A DNA stretch of 64,000 bases. Origin: Laburnicola sp. R22_1 (Eukaryota; Ascomycota; Dothideomycetes; Pleosporales; Didymosphaeriaceae). Numbering within the stretch: the first letter of the stretch is position 1; every line of letters begins with the position of its first letter. Made by a program: the position numbers and the translations under genes. Location: NCBI GenBank assembly GCA_014281115.1, contig JACONQ010000005.1, positions 682,001 to 746,000 on the forward strand, in the 5' to 3' direction. Under the pieces are notes generated by a model. The model did not search any database and was not told where the DNA came from. It saw only the letters and a program-made list of their open reading frames with translations. Shown one piece after another: positions 1 to 10,817 of this stretch.

Positions 1-26
1 TCGACTCAAACACCTCTGGACACTAC

Positions 27-526
27 TCAGAGCGATACCGCAGCGAGTATTGCAACTACCACACCGCCAACAACGGAGAGCCGTGCCACCTTGTTTCCCG
101 GTCCACCACTGTGAGGGTTGTTCATCTGCTTGCACTTGTAGTAGCTCATTTGGCCAGCCACCAACTTATCGACGATCTTGGTGCTGTTGACTGCCCATTG
201 GGTGACTCCGCTGCAGGTGGCGCTATGACATCGATTAGGCTTGACTACAACGGCATAATAAATGAGAGGAAGACATACTTATTGTAGAAGCTGCACTCGC
301 AGGTGTCGGCGACGCTGAGGAAGAGCGCATTGTCAGGCATACGATGGCAATCACCGCTGTCGGAAAGGCACACGCCAGTATCGTTGTTTTGCCTGCAGTC
401 TGGCTGAGTGGCGTTCATGTTCTGCTTCGTCCAGCCGCAGAAAGAGATCTCCTTCTGGGGTTTATGTTGCAAAGCGGAGATGGAGGCGACGAAGAAGAGG
501 ATGCTCGCAATTATGGGGAGTCTCAT
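27..526 (-). CDS. Small secreted cysteine-rich protein 1, probable GPI-type tail (2 exons)
   Basis: Not a recognised family; candidate secreted effector or wall-associated protein. Exons are 526-279 and 222-27, with a 56-nt phase-2 intron (GTATGT donor, CTAAT branch, CATAG acceptor). The product is 147 aa. Residues 1-19 form a hydrophobic signal peptide. The mature part has eight Cys and four N-x-T sequons. The last 16 residues, after the basic stretch NKVAR, are hydrophobic (SVVGGVVVAILAAVSL), as in GPI-anchored or tail-anchored surface proteins. Splicing is needed: exon 1 alone reads into a non-homologous tail, while exon 2 restores a Cys pattern shared with the next two genes. It is the first of three related genes in tandem on this strand. 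The intron position and family relation are seen in sequence; the surface location and any role are inferred. Confidence 0.72.
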
Positions 527-1207
527 GATGGCAATGATGGAGTGTTGTCGTATGTGAGAGAGTGTTGCGTAACTGCCGGGGTTGATGTTAAAGTAATGTT
601 GCTGAACTCGTTGATGGTCTTCAGGGAGATGGCAACTTATGCATAAAGGTGAGGTACCGGTCCTGGCTGCTCAAATACATATGTGCGCCAGTCGAAGCGT
701 TTGTTGCGTTGGTAGCGCTAGCAGTTCCTGTCAATGCCGCTTCACCGCAGGTCATACTTCACAGTTCCGCGTGAATTCTTCAACACGTGCGCGCTGTTTG
801 CGAGGTCGATCATGGCTGCTCAGTCACGTTCAAGAGTAGCCTGGCCTTGCACAGAGGTCTATGATCACGTAATGATAATTATTGATTCGCTGACCGCTAC
901 TGTTTGGCGGTGCGTGTGTGTCAAGTGTGTTCATCAAACGACGAGTGTTGACGAGCACGTCATTCACGAGCTTGAAGTCCATATCGGTAAACGCATGGAA
1001 GAGAAGTCGGCACGGACATCAAGTTATAAACGCAGCGCCTTTAAATTTCAAAAAGAGAAGATCGTATCCATTGTTCTATAGACTTGTCATGGTTCCATGT
1101 TTTGGTCGCATGGTCCGAATTTTCGACCCAACCAATACTTGGAGTTCTCCGGGTATATGCACACGCCTTTCCGACCATCCCTGCTTCGTGCCTTTTCGCC
1201 AAGTAGG
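527..1207. other. Intergenic region between secreted proteins 1 and 2
   Basis: This holds the upstream region of secreted protein 1 and the 3' flank of secreted protein 2. I see no further coding signal; the short open frames here have no start context, splice logic or family resemblance. Confidence 0.5.
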
Positions 1208-1648
1208 TTACTTGCGCTCACACCAAGCGTAGTTCATAGCGCCGGCGATCAGGTGGAAGTCGGTGTCGTCAATAAGTTTCTCCTCGAAGCCCCAGGGCCC
1301 ACGGCAGTTGTGCTCTTCACTGCGAAGCAAGTCAGTCTCCGCTCACAAACAAAACAAAAATGGGAGAATTTTAGATATCGCGCGCACTTACTCGGGCCAG
1401 AAGGTACACTTGTAGCCGATATCAAGACGGAGACCGATGAACTTGTTGCGAGGAACTGGAATGCACCTATGTCCGAAATTTGGATTGATTTGGATAGGCA
1501 CCCCGGTGCCGGGTTTCATGTCGTTCTTCCAGACGCCGACCTTGAGAAGAGGCTCAACGGCGCCGAGTCCAGGAGCAGGAGCAGGAGGCAGAGCGAAGGC
1601 GACGCCGAAAAGGGCGAGGAAGGTGGTGATGAGGGTGAAACGCATCAT
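1208..1648 (-). CDS. Small secreted cysteine-containing protein 2 (2 exons)
   Basis: Unrecognised small secreted protein of 122 aa. Exons are 1648-1392 and 1319-1208, with a 72-nt phase-2 intron (GTAAGT donor, CGCAG acceptor) splitting a GA|T codon. The signal peptide is residues 1-19 (cleavage near FALPPAPAP), followed by a Pro-rich linker. Four Cys remain in the mature part: RC, KCTF, NC and a final WC three residues before the end. The segment GYKCTFWPD just before the intron and GAMNYAWC at the end match the equivalent segments of the flanking secreted proteins. The second codon is also Met, so initiation could be one codon later. Secretion is well supported; function is unknown. Confidence 0.72.
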
Positions 1649-2399
1649 GAGGTGTTCAGTGAGATGGAGTTACAATCGCAGGCGAAAAGTTTCGTTGCGG
1701 GAAGAGAACTAGTTTGATAGCAAGTGAAACTTCCGCAGCGTGTACCCCACTAAACTGAGCGAGAGCGTGAGAGAGTGAGAGCGGGTAAGTGAATGAGAGA
1801 GCGGCTGTTTACTCGTAGACCCACGACGTGGATCGCACTTACCTAAAGACACAAACGGAAAGTGCGACGGGTGATATTATGGCAGGTGTTACTTGCCGTC
1901 GTCGCGATAGCCTAGTCGCCACGAGAGCCTCAACAGTCAAGCCGTACACTACAATATAATTGTTTTGCAGCCAAGAACCAAAAGCTAGTTTTTTGGATAG
2001 TGCGAGAATAGATACGTGATCAAGGCTTACATACTTGCGATATTCCAATAGTACGCGATTAGGTAAAAGTCTCGTTGCTGCAAGGTGTTCGCAGGTTCAC
2101 GTTCACTTTCACATTCACATTCACGATAGAGATGGATGCGTTTCAAGCCAAACAAGTCAATTCAGAACGCGTAACACACAACAGAAACCCATCGCAAGAC
2201 CACAAAACAAACCATCCGCCAGCGCTTTTACCATCCCACCAAAGAACAGCAACCATTCGCCAAAGCTTCAAAGAAAAAAAAACAGAGCAAAAAAGCCGCC
2301 CACCATCCAAAAGAAAAGCAGCCCGCCATCCAAAAGAAAAGCCGCCCACCGTCCAAAAGAAAAGCCCCCCGCCGTCCGAAGGAGAAGCAGCTAAGCACC
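1649..2399. other. Intergenic region with short repeats
   Basis: Upstream region of secreted protein 2 and 3' flank of secreted protein 3. It contains a run of TTCAC-type hexamers (about 2096-2126) and a 23-bp minisatellite (2296-2387, listed separately). Open frames across it on both strands reflect this low-complexity composition and I do not call them genes. Confidence 0.5.
2296..2387. repeat. 23-bp minisatellite, four copies
   Basis: Four head-to-tail 23-bp units (2296-2318, 2319-2341, 2342-2364, 2365-2387), each with the form CCGCCCRCCRTCCAAAAGAAA plus AG. They differ at only a few positions, most in the last unit. The array starts 13 bp past the stop codon of secreted protein 3, so it probably lies in that gene's 3' UTR. 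Confidence 0.85.
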
Positions 2400-2894
2400 C
2401 TAGTCGCCATTGCTTGTCCATGAGGTCTTTCCACCCATCAAGTGCGAATTTACGCACGTGTAATAGGACGCCCCCCTGGAGGTGCCCGTGTCTGGTCCGG
2501 CAACGATCCACACCAAATTATCTTCCGTGCACCACTCGCCCGGCCCGACACTGTAAACGAATTAGCAGCTGACATGATTGTCACATGTAGGGTACACTTA
2601 CTTGTGGAAGGCGCATATGCACCCGCTACGAACCTCGAGGTCCACCCAGTACTGAGGCGTATCCATGAAAGAAGTACAAAAGTCGGGCTTAAGCGTCCAA
2701 CCCCAGTCCATATTGTTGATCGCGACGCATACCTCGATGTTGCGTTTGTCGGTGCCCGTGGCGTTGGCCGTGACGTTGCCTGTGGAGGGCGCCATTGGGA
2801 GGGCGCTGGTGATTTTGGAGAGTTTGTCGTTGGCCGTGGGGACTGCCATTGAGCCGGCGCTGAAGAGGGAGGCGATGATGGCTGAGGTCTTCAT
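2400..2894 (-). CDS. Small secreted cysteine-rich protein 3 (2 exons)
   Basis: Unrecognised secreted protein of 147 aa. Exons are 2894-2602 and 2550-2400, with a 51-nt phase-2 intron (GTAAGT donor, GCTAATT branch, TACAG acceptor). An open frame extends upstream to 3125, but the Met at 2894 begins a typical signal peptide (MKTSAIIASLFSAGSMA), so I start there. A TATATAA element lies about 210 bp upstream. The linker after the signal peptide is Ser/Thr/Asn-rich with two sequons and ends in a KR dipeptide that could be a Kex2-type processing site. Six Cys follow. The stretch GCICAFHN sits at the intron junction and ASYYTC near the end, as in its two neighbours. Function is unknown. Confidence 0.74.
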
Positions 2895-4093
2895 ATTTTT
2901 CGAGTGTGGTTGGGTGTCCGAACGGATTTGGGTGTTTGAGTGGTTGGTTTGGTGTGGAGTTGGAGTTGACTCGGAGTTGGAGTTGGCTTCGAGTTGAGTT
3001 GGGTTGGACTTGAGGAAGTTGGAGACCAAACTTTGAAGTGGTAAAGAGTCAACGGTGTTCTGTGAAGAGTGGAGGAAGGGAGCCAGAGAAGCGAGAAACC
3101 CCGTTATATATTCCAAGAGTGGCAATCACGAGCAATTAAATCGGACCCCTTAGACCCGGACGGGGGTCCGACAGTGTGCTCGTCTGACAGTGAGGAGACC
3201 CGCACAGGGCGGAACCCAATGTTTCATTGGCCACAAATATCCTCTTCATATCTCAACAACTCACCCACAGCGCTAAAAATTAAAGGACCGTATTCTAGAC
3301 CAAGGTTCCCTATTTCAAAGTCTGAAGGTACGAACACTTTAGTTCCTGTAGCGCTACATAGTGCCTGCTCCAGAAACAATCCGGCCACGTCTCATCACGG
3401 ATATCGCACCGCTATTCGAGAAATACGCCAACGAGATGGCGGGTACCAAGGGACCGTCAAAAATATTGGTCGTTGAACCATAGCTCCGGTACGAGGAGCG
3501 TTTTTTAGCGCATCACGAGCTGTTCGAGCTCCCACCCGTGGTCATGTGGCCACATGCATACTTCCCACAACCATGGTACACGGAACTCTAGGTATAGTTA
3601 GATACCTTGTTTTACCATAGTTAGTCTAGATGCGGAATGCAGCTTTACTCCCCGGTAAAAACTAATCCCTCCGTCAAGGAACTCTGCATTGAAATTTAAT
3701 GGACAGGGAGCTCAGAATGAAGACGACTCATCCACGGCCACACATCGAACCCTACTCAGAAAAGAAGATTAAAAGGGCTGGCAATAATAGTATCCTTTGA
3801 AATTGGTACAAATGTTGAGTGGAGGGAGATGGTGTGGTACGGCTCATGCATGATCACGCATTGACGGAACAAGTTGCAGTTCCCGGAACTTTCACAAGCC
3901 AGCTCGTTGAAATCTATCTAACAACGCTGATATTTTCCCTCAACGACCCTGCGGGTATTGCTCCGCCATCGGCTGCATTGCTGCCGTGTCTGATCACATG
4001 GTTTCTCACGAGGAAGGAACCAATAACCAGCCAGCACATTGAAAGCACCGTGACCCCCGTATTGCCATTTAAACTCTCGATTATCCATTAAAC
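2895..4093. other. Intergenic region, 1.2 kb
   Basis: Upstream region of secreted protein 3 (TATATAA on the minus strand at 3104-3111) and the 3' flank of the aquaporin-like gene. Two plus-strand open frames (3069-3476 and 3819-4091) have no hallmarks of genes. I see nothing else. Confidence 0.45.
3104..3111 (-). promoter_or_regulatory. TATA-like element upstream of secreted protein 3
   Basis: The minus strand reads TATATAAC about 210 bp before the start codon at 2894. The placement suits a core promoter with a moderately long 5' UTR. This is a pattern match only. Confidence 0.3.
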
Positions 4094-6060
4094 TTACACT
4101 TCCATATCGTCCACTCTCCCCTTTGCCTTTCGGCTCTCCATGATCCTATTTTTGACTTCCTTCGGACTCGGCCAGTGGTAATTAACCGGCGACTCGCCGC
4201 CTGCAAAGATGAAAACATCATATACCAGCGCACCGGTAAGCGTGCCCGAAAGACCCGCACCAATGGGTCCGTATGCCCACCAGCCGCTGGAGAAAGTTTC
4301 CGAGCCGTATCCGACCCACCAAGCTACAAAGCGCGGGCCGAGATCGCGTGCGGGACTGACGCCCAGGCCGTTATACCCAAAGCTGATGCAGAGGAGAAAG
4401 GTCATGAGCCCGTATATCAACGCGCTCATGCCTGAGGGAGTTATTAGATGCTGAATATTGCGTGAGAAGACAGAGAGCGCTTACCAGAGCCGGGTGGTGT
4501 ATTAGTGTCGTCCCCGATGGCGAAGGCGACGCAAGTATATAGAGCGGCGGACATAAAGTTGTTGAAGAAGGCTGTTTTCACTGATACGTAGTCTTGCGGG
4601 ATCGAGTAAAAAGCTTGACCGGTCATCGATGGCGTCAATTCCGGGTCGATATGCATTATCGCATCGCGATAGATGAACCTAGAACAAAAGCGTCAGTCTA
4701 ATCGCAAAAGGGAGGTCGACTCAATCGATATCAAGTAAGAGATGACCATGTCACCCAAGCCATGATCAAGACTCGGAGAGATAAGAGGGAGCGTACCAAC
4801 TCAAAGCGCCGGCAGCAAAGCCTGAAAGCATCTGAACCAGACAATAGATCATGCACATCTTCCAGGGAAACCCTCTGTAGATGGAGAACGTGATAGAAAT
4901 CCATGGACTCAAGTGCGAGCCACTAATGCCGCCCCCAACATAGATACCTGCCGTGACTGCTAATCCCCAAGCCCATGACTGAGTGATATAGTCTCCTTCA
5001 GCGGCTGGATATGTAATAGAGTACAAAGAACCAGCTATGCCGAAGAAGAGGTAAGCCGTAGTCTGCCAATGATCAGTTTATCTATTCTTTGAATTGCACC
5101 CACGCGTACGTACCGCAAGGAATTCAGCCGCAGCTTCAGGATAGCGGGCGCGCAAACGTGCGAGTGGATTGCGGTATGTATTGTAGTAGTTCTGGATAGC
5201 TTCTTGCTCTCGCTGACGGATTTCTCGCTTTTCAAGCTGTGTTTGGGCTGTTTGGGCCGTATCTGTTGACTGTGTAGTTTGAAGCGGTTGAAGCTCGACT
5301 TGGGAACCGTCGTCCATGCTATCTGGAGTAGCATCATGCTCGGAAAGCTCCTGGCGATGTTGGCTTTCTCGACCGCTATCGCTCTCAGAGTCCGGTTGGT
5401 CATCGTCTTCCATTCCGACACGCGTCACGATATATTTGCGGCCATCCATTTCCGCCTCAAAGCGATCCGGAGGTGGAGAATACTCTCCATGCTCGTCTAT
5501 CCGCGGTGGGATCTGAAGGGTCACCGTACCGTGGCGATTCTTACCTGAATTACGGTTAGACAAAGACTATCATCGACAGTGTGTAACATACGATAGCCTT
5601 GATCTCGTTCCAACGGCTCTCCTTGCTCCTGTTCTTGCTCTTGCTGGTCGTCATGTTGATGGTCGTCCTCTTGGATGCCTTTACGACCCCAAAGCATCCC
5701 AGGACGCACTGTTCGCGGGAAAGGTCGTCCCAAACTAAATAACGGCTGGGTCCGCTCGTCTCCGTACCAGGGGTTCAGCGAGTAGTAGTCGTTGTCAACG
5801 TAGAAGCGATCTTCTGCCTTCTTCTCCGTCTGCTGATTTTCTAGATAGCTCTGCTGTACACGCACGCTCTCTCGCACGCTTTGCGCAGTCGGTGAACGAC
5901 TGAGCTGTGCGGTATTGGCTGCATTGGAGGATGAGCTGTGTAAGGGACCTAGGGGCGTGGTAGGTTGTCTTTCCATGGTGCGTCTCGTCTGCCTGGTTCC
6001 TTGAGTCGAGGACCGCTGATGGAGACCAGAGGGCCTGTTATTTGACGACGTGTTGCTCAT
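4094..6060 (-). CDS. Aquaglyceroporin-like membrane channel with long N-terminal extension (5 exons)
   Basis: Major intrinsic protein family, presumably moving glycerol, water or other small solutes. Exons are 6060-5592, 5544-5114, 5062-4797, 4678-4485 and 4431-4094 (introns 47, 51, 118 and 53 nt). The product is 565 aa. Residues 1 to about 295 are Gln/Ser/Glu-rich, acidic and probably disordered and cytosolic. The channel begins near AEFLATTAYLFFGIAGSLYS. The first pore motif reads GGGISGSHLSPW where the family has NPA; the second reads GVSPARDLGPR where the family has NPARD. Both Asn are therefore Ser, and the first Ala is Trp. The GGxxSGxHL and ARDLGPR frameworks are intact and the tail is short. 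The family call is secure; the transported substrate is not. Confidence 0.88.
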
Positions 6061-7047
6061 GATGGCGGGCGCCTCACTCGGAGCTGGCGGCGATTGGACT
6101 GGATTCGATGATTCTGCTATTTACAATCTGTGGGCTTCTCGAGCTGTGCATGAATTACCCCGACGAGAATGTACCAGAAGTTCCCCGAGTCGTGCCACGA
6201 CCAGTCATGTCGCAACCGCTACGTCACACGGCGGTATTTCCAGTTTCGCATGTATGCAGGGGAAATTCGCATCCGACTTGGATGCGATTTGGTCTTTGCG
6301 GGGAGCCGTGCACTTGGCGCTTGGCGTCGGCCATGAATTACTGCACGGGGCGAGGCGCGCATGCTTCGGGCCGAAGCCACGGCACTTTGTCCACATCGTA
6401 CATACTACTACTGTATGTAGCGCCGTGTTTGCGTCATCTGATCCTGGAGAGGGCTACTGCCTCTGGGCACCACATTGCGGCATTTTCACATGTACATGCC
6501 GTCGCGAGGAATCGAATCCACATTCTGCTGTGTGAGCACATCCCCGTCTTGCAAGCCAAGTGTACGCATGCTTGGACTGAGTCATCGTATTATACATTCA
6601 TGAGGGAACCCGGTTTGCAGATTGAATTACCTACAAGATCCAGTTCGACCTCTTCAAAATTCCATCCCGTCCTTCCGCTGCTGACACTGGAAACCATGAC
6701 CACCATGACTCAAATCTTCAGGGAGAGGCGGCTCGCTTTTCGACCGAGAGGAAACCTGCGACCAGGGTGGCGGCGATCAGCGTATTCAAAAGGGGGCAAA
6801 TCAGGGTGTACTCACATCTCAATCATAGAACGCCCCGCCAAGCAATGCATGCAATCCTCCATCCAGAAACACAAAGCCCCGAGCCATTGTAAACCCCAGT
6901 ATCCCATCCCAAAACTCCTCATGTCCATACAGAAAACGCCGACCATCCCATGCATTGCATCGCCGAAAAACGGAAAGAAAAGGCCATGTTCAGATTCGTA
7001 TCACGTCAAACACACGTACCTTGAGTGAGCCATGTTCTCCCTGCAGA
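6061..7047. other. Intergenic region, about 1 kb
   Basis: Lies upstream of the aquaporin-like gene and downstream of PRP5. A plus-strand frame stays open for 306 codons (6108-7028). Its protein is rich in His, Cys and Arg and has no domain, signal or splice logic I recognise, so I leave it uncalled. Confidence 0.4.
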
Positions 7048-10000
7048 TTATACAACGGTGTAGCGACCAGTCGCGCCACGAGGAGCGATAGCGTCCTCTG
7101 CGTTCATAGTCGCCTCCCTAAGAAGCCGCGTAATTTCCATCATGGCGTCCGTCACCACATTCTCGTTGTCGCCCTCTACAAGAATGTAAAGCTTCGGCAG
7201 CTCATTCTCGCCTGGCTCTCTGCCTGCCTCATACCAAGTGCCTTTGGTAGTAATCGAGACACCGGTGTTTTCCAGGATCTTGACGACATTGGTGCGGTTG
7301 GTGACTGCCCATCGAGCCTTCTGCGGGAAATCATTGATCTCAATTGTCGAATGAAACGCACCGGCGTCCGGACCTTTGTTGTCAATAGGCTGACCGTGAT
7401 GAATCATACCCTTCTTGCTCAATCGACCATCAACCCTATTGGCGGCTGCCATGGCCCTCTCCTTCGCAGTCATGGGTTTAGTGGGGCCCGTGGCGGCGGC
7501 CCGCTCTGTCTGTTTAACGACGATCTTGTTGCTGAGCAGTCGCATGTATGCCGGTTGGCCAGCTGCAGCCTCACCCGTCTTCCCTGCATTTGCCGCAGAA
7601 GTGCCCTCGGGTTGCTTGATAGAGGGCAGCTCTGGTTCGTCATCGCTGACCTCTTCGCCATCCACCACCTTGATGGTTCGCTTCTCTCGCCTCTTCTCCA
7701 AAGCGCGAGTGGTTTCGAGCTTATCAAGGCCTTTACCTCCAAACCCAGGATCGAACCATTTCTCTTCGCCACTCTTAATTTTCTGCTCGAAGTCTTCAGC
7801 CATCTTTTCAACCTCTGGAGGTACCTGTTGGCCACTCTGTTTTAGGGCTCGAGCAATATGCATAGTAAGGCGCTCTTGGCCGGGCGTCTCAATAAGAGTA
7901 ATGGCCGTTCCCTTCTTACCCGCACGACCAGTGCGCCCACATCTATGCACGTAGTCTTCCAGATGTGTGGGGCAGTCGAAGTTGAACACCATGGCCAGGT
8001 CTGCAACATCTAAGCCACGAGCAGCAACCGACGTGGCAACGAGAATATCCAGCTTTCCTCGCTTGAAGTTAGTGATTGCTTCGTTGCGATCCATCTGATC
8101 TTTAGCGCCATGAATGGAGTTGACATTGCCATAGTTGGCTTGAATCAATTTCAATAGGACGTATTCTGCCTTGTGTTGCTGCTCCACGAACACTAAGACC
8201 TGCGCGTTGTCATTCGCCTGGTAGAGCATACCGATGTGCTTCAGAAGCTCTTGCACCTTGTATTTATCTTGTGGATCGTGGGGTACGAGGGTCACGACCT
8301 GGGTCACCTCCGGAGCGACAACACTTCGACCACCGATCGTGATTTCGACGGCGTTATTGAGCCCTTTCCTCGCGAGAGAGGCCATGTTCTTGGAGAAGGT
8401 TGCAGAGAAGAGAATCGTCTGCCGATCCGGGCGGATGCTGGCCATAACTGTCATGATCTGAGCTTCAAATCCCAAGTCGTGCATCCGATCAGCTTCGTCT
8501 AGGATCAGATACGTGACGCGTTTGAAGTTCAGCACTCGACCTGAGTTGGTCTGGAGCAGATCAATCAGGCGACCAGGCGTTGCGCATAGGACATGTGTGC
8601 CACCGCGCTTCATTAGAGCAATGTGGTCGGAAATAGGCGCACCTCCAAACACACATGTGATCTGTAGACCGGACGCCTTGAGGAACGGCTTCAGCTCCGC
8701 GCCGATCTGGACCACTAATTCTCGTGTGGGGGCAAGAATGAGACAAATGGGACCATCCAACGGTCTCAGAGGGCGTTGGTCAAGAATGTGACGGATCATA
8801 GGGATTCCAAAAGCTAAAGTCTTGCCGGATCCAGTTTTGGCGATCCCAATCAGATCCATGCCGGATTCTGCGATAGGAATAGCCTGGGCCTGGATGGGCG
8901 TCGGCTTCTCGAAACGTAACTTCGTGAGCACATCCATTGTCGACTGGAGAAGACCCATCTGAGCCCATTTAGTGACAGGGCGGGGCGCGTCCTTACGCGA
9001 AACCTTGATGCCGCCAAGTTCGTGTCGGAGATCTGCGACTTCTTCTGGCGTCATCTGCGCTACCTCGGCGGGTTCTGTGTAGAAGTTCTTACGGAATGGT
9101 TCATACTCAATTTTGGAATGGTCAACGGTTGGGACCACTTTCCTCTTCTTCTTTTTGTGAGCGGCGAAGGCCAGGAGATCCTCATCCTCTACAGCTGTCA
9201 GATCAGGCTCGTTGTCGTCATCAAACATTGTTTGACCCTGATGCCCACTAGCCGGTTCGGCATCAGTCAGGCCCGCCATAAAAGCATCGAGAGGATCGAT
9301 GTCATCCATTTCCGCGTCTGCGGCATCGTCAACGTCCATCTTTGCGGACTCGCTGCGGACTGGGGCTTCTGCCATTTTGACATCTTCCTGGGCTATCTCT
9401 TCACGGCGTTTCTCGAGCTGCGCCTGGATCTCGACTTCATTGATCTCGGGGCTACCGATGTCGCTCATCGCAACCTCGTCAGCATCGCCAACATCGGGCA
9501 CCTCTCCATCGAGCGGAGTGAAGACGGGAAGTGCTTGAAGGGCACGCTTGCCGGTGTTCTCCTCGTCGTCCAAAAACGTCTTCTTGGTAGGCTCGGCTTC
9601 TGCTTGAACAGGTTCAGGCTTTGTGTTCTGTCGGACTGTTCTGGTCAGCAATGGATAAGCAGCAGAGGCTGTACGTACTAGTTGGTGCGACACCATTGGG
9701 TTTGGCTGCAGCCTTGAATGGCGCCGGGGTAGCAGGGTCGGCGAGCTTGAAGGGCTCTTTGGCCTTGGCCTGCTTGGGCTTCTTGTCCGCGGCAAGCTTC
9801 GATGGAGCTTTACGCTTAGCCAGGTCCTGCTTGACCTCACCCGTTGATGGCGTAGGGGCGACTGTGGGCGTTGAAGGTGCAGTAGGAGCGGAGGACGAGC
9901 CAGCAGCCGGACTGTCGGTCTCCTTCTTCGGCTGGTTCTTCTTCCACTCTTCCAGGCGAGCGCGCCTAGCAGCCTTTTTGGCTTCTTCGTCAAGCTTAGT

Positions 10001-10510
10001 TTTCTCTTCCTCGCGCTTATGGTCGCGCTTGTGGTCGCTCTGCCGAGAGCCCGGCCTCGTGTCGCCTTGTCGTGATACCGGCCTCATGTCGCCTTGTCGT
10101 GATATCGGCCTCATGTCGCCTTGTCGTGAGCCCGGCCTCATGTCGGAGCCTGGGGTCGCCGAGCCTGCGTGTCGGGTGCGGTCGAAGCTCCTACGACGGT
10201 CATCGCGGGGAGAGTACCGGCTCCAGCGGTCATCATGACCGTGGACGCGATCGTCGCGATAACTCCGCTCCCGATCACGGCGGGGTGAGCGACTCCGCGA
10301 GGAACGGCGGCGATATGAATCGCCACGGCGATCGTCGCGACCGCTGCCTCGGCGACGATCCTCGTTTCGCGCCCGCTCGCTCTCATATACATTGTGGTCG
10401 TCTCGGCGGCGCTCGTCGCGGTAACGGTCGTCGCGCCTGCTGTGGTGGGTTGAGTAGGGCGGCGCTCTCCGGTCGTCGAACCTGGCGCGATCAGCTCGCC
10501 GGGAAGCCAT
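7048..10510 (-). CDS. prp5: Pre-mRNA splicing DEAD-box RNA helicase PRP5 (2 exons)
   Basis: ATP-dependent helicase that remodels U2 snRNP so it can join the branch site during prespliceosome assembly in the nucleus. Exons are 10510-9679 and 9635-7048. The 43-nt phase-1 intron has a CTGAC branch and ACAG acceptor. The product is 1139 aa. The N-terminus (1 to about 110) is RS/RD-rich, followed by four 9-residue repeats of the type GDMRPxSRQ and a Lys/Ala-rich linker. Helicase core: Q motif near 521-528, GSGKT near 546-550, PTREL, DEAD near 657-660, SAT, and HRCGRTGRAG. The C-terminal KH-like region containing WAVTNRTNVVKILENTG is typical of the PRP5/DDX46 branch and separates it from other DEAD-box proteins. 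An upstream in-frame Met (10546) exists; I prefer MASRRADRARFDD. It shares a 307-bp divergent promoter with ERB1. Confidence 0.95.
10051..10150 (-). repeat. 27-bp coding tandem repeat in PRP5
   Basis: About three and a half copies of a 27-bp unit (10051-10077, 10078-10104, 10105-10131, then partial) encode GDxRPxSRQ nonapeptides in the disordered N-terminal region of PRP5. The copies differ at one to four bases. Confidence 0.85.
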
Positions 10511-10817
10511 TGCGGCCCACGGAGGAATACTGTGAGATGGGTGCAAGCGGCTCCTGGAGGGTGCGTTAACAGAGGCGGGCGGTCGAGCTGCAGTTGCCGT
10601 GCTTGTTCACAGTGTTGTTGTCGTGTCGCAGCGAGAGTAAAAAGTAGACGCGCTGCAGCTGCAGTCAAGTAGGCGGGGCCTTGGCGCGCTAGTGACCTCA
10701 CTAGCGCGCGGGCTTATCGATAAGCCCAAAAATCTTCGCGGCAGAGCAGATTCGCCGAAGGAAGAAGTGTGTGCACCGTGGATGCCTCGACGCTCCCCTG
10801 TGACGCTGCCAGCCACA
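10511..10817. promoter_or_regulatory. Divergent promoter region of PRP5 and ERB1
   Basis: A 307-bp interval separates two divergent start codons, so it must hold the 5' UTRs and promoters of both genes. It includes GC-rich stretches and the palindromic region around CTTATCGATAAG (10711-10722). I identify no specific factor site with confidence. Confidence 0.5.

Noticed and set aside
2035..2572. Overlapping open frames on both strands in the 2.0-2.6 kb interval
   Set aside because: They run through the 23-bp minisatellite and TTCAC repeats and are low-complexity translations; the 3' end of secreted protein 3 occupies the same DNA.
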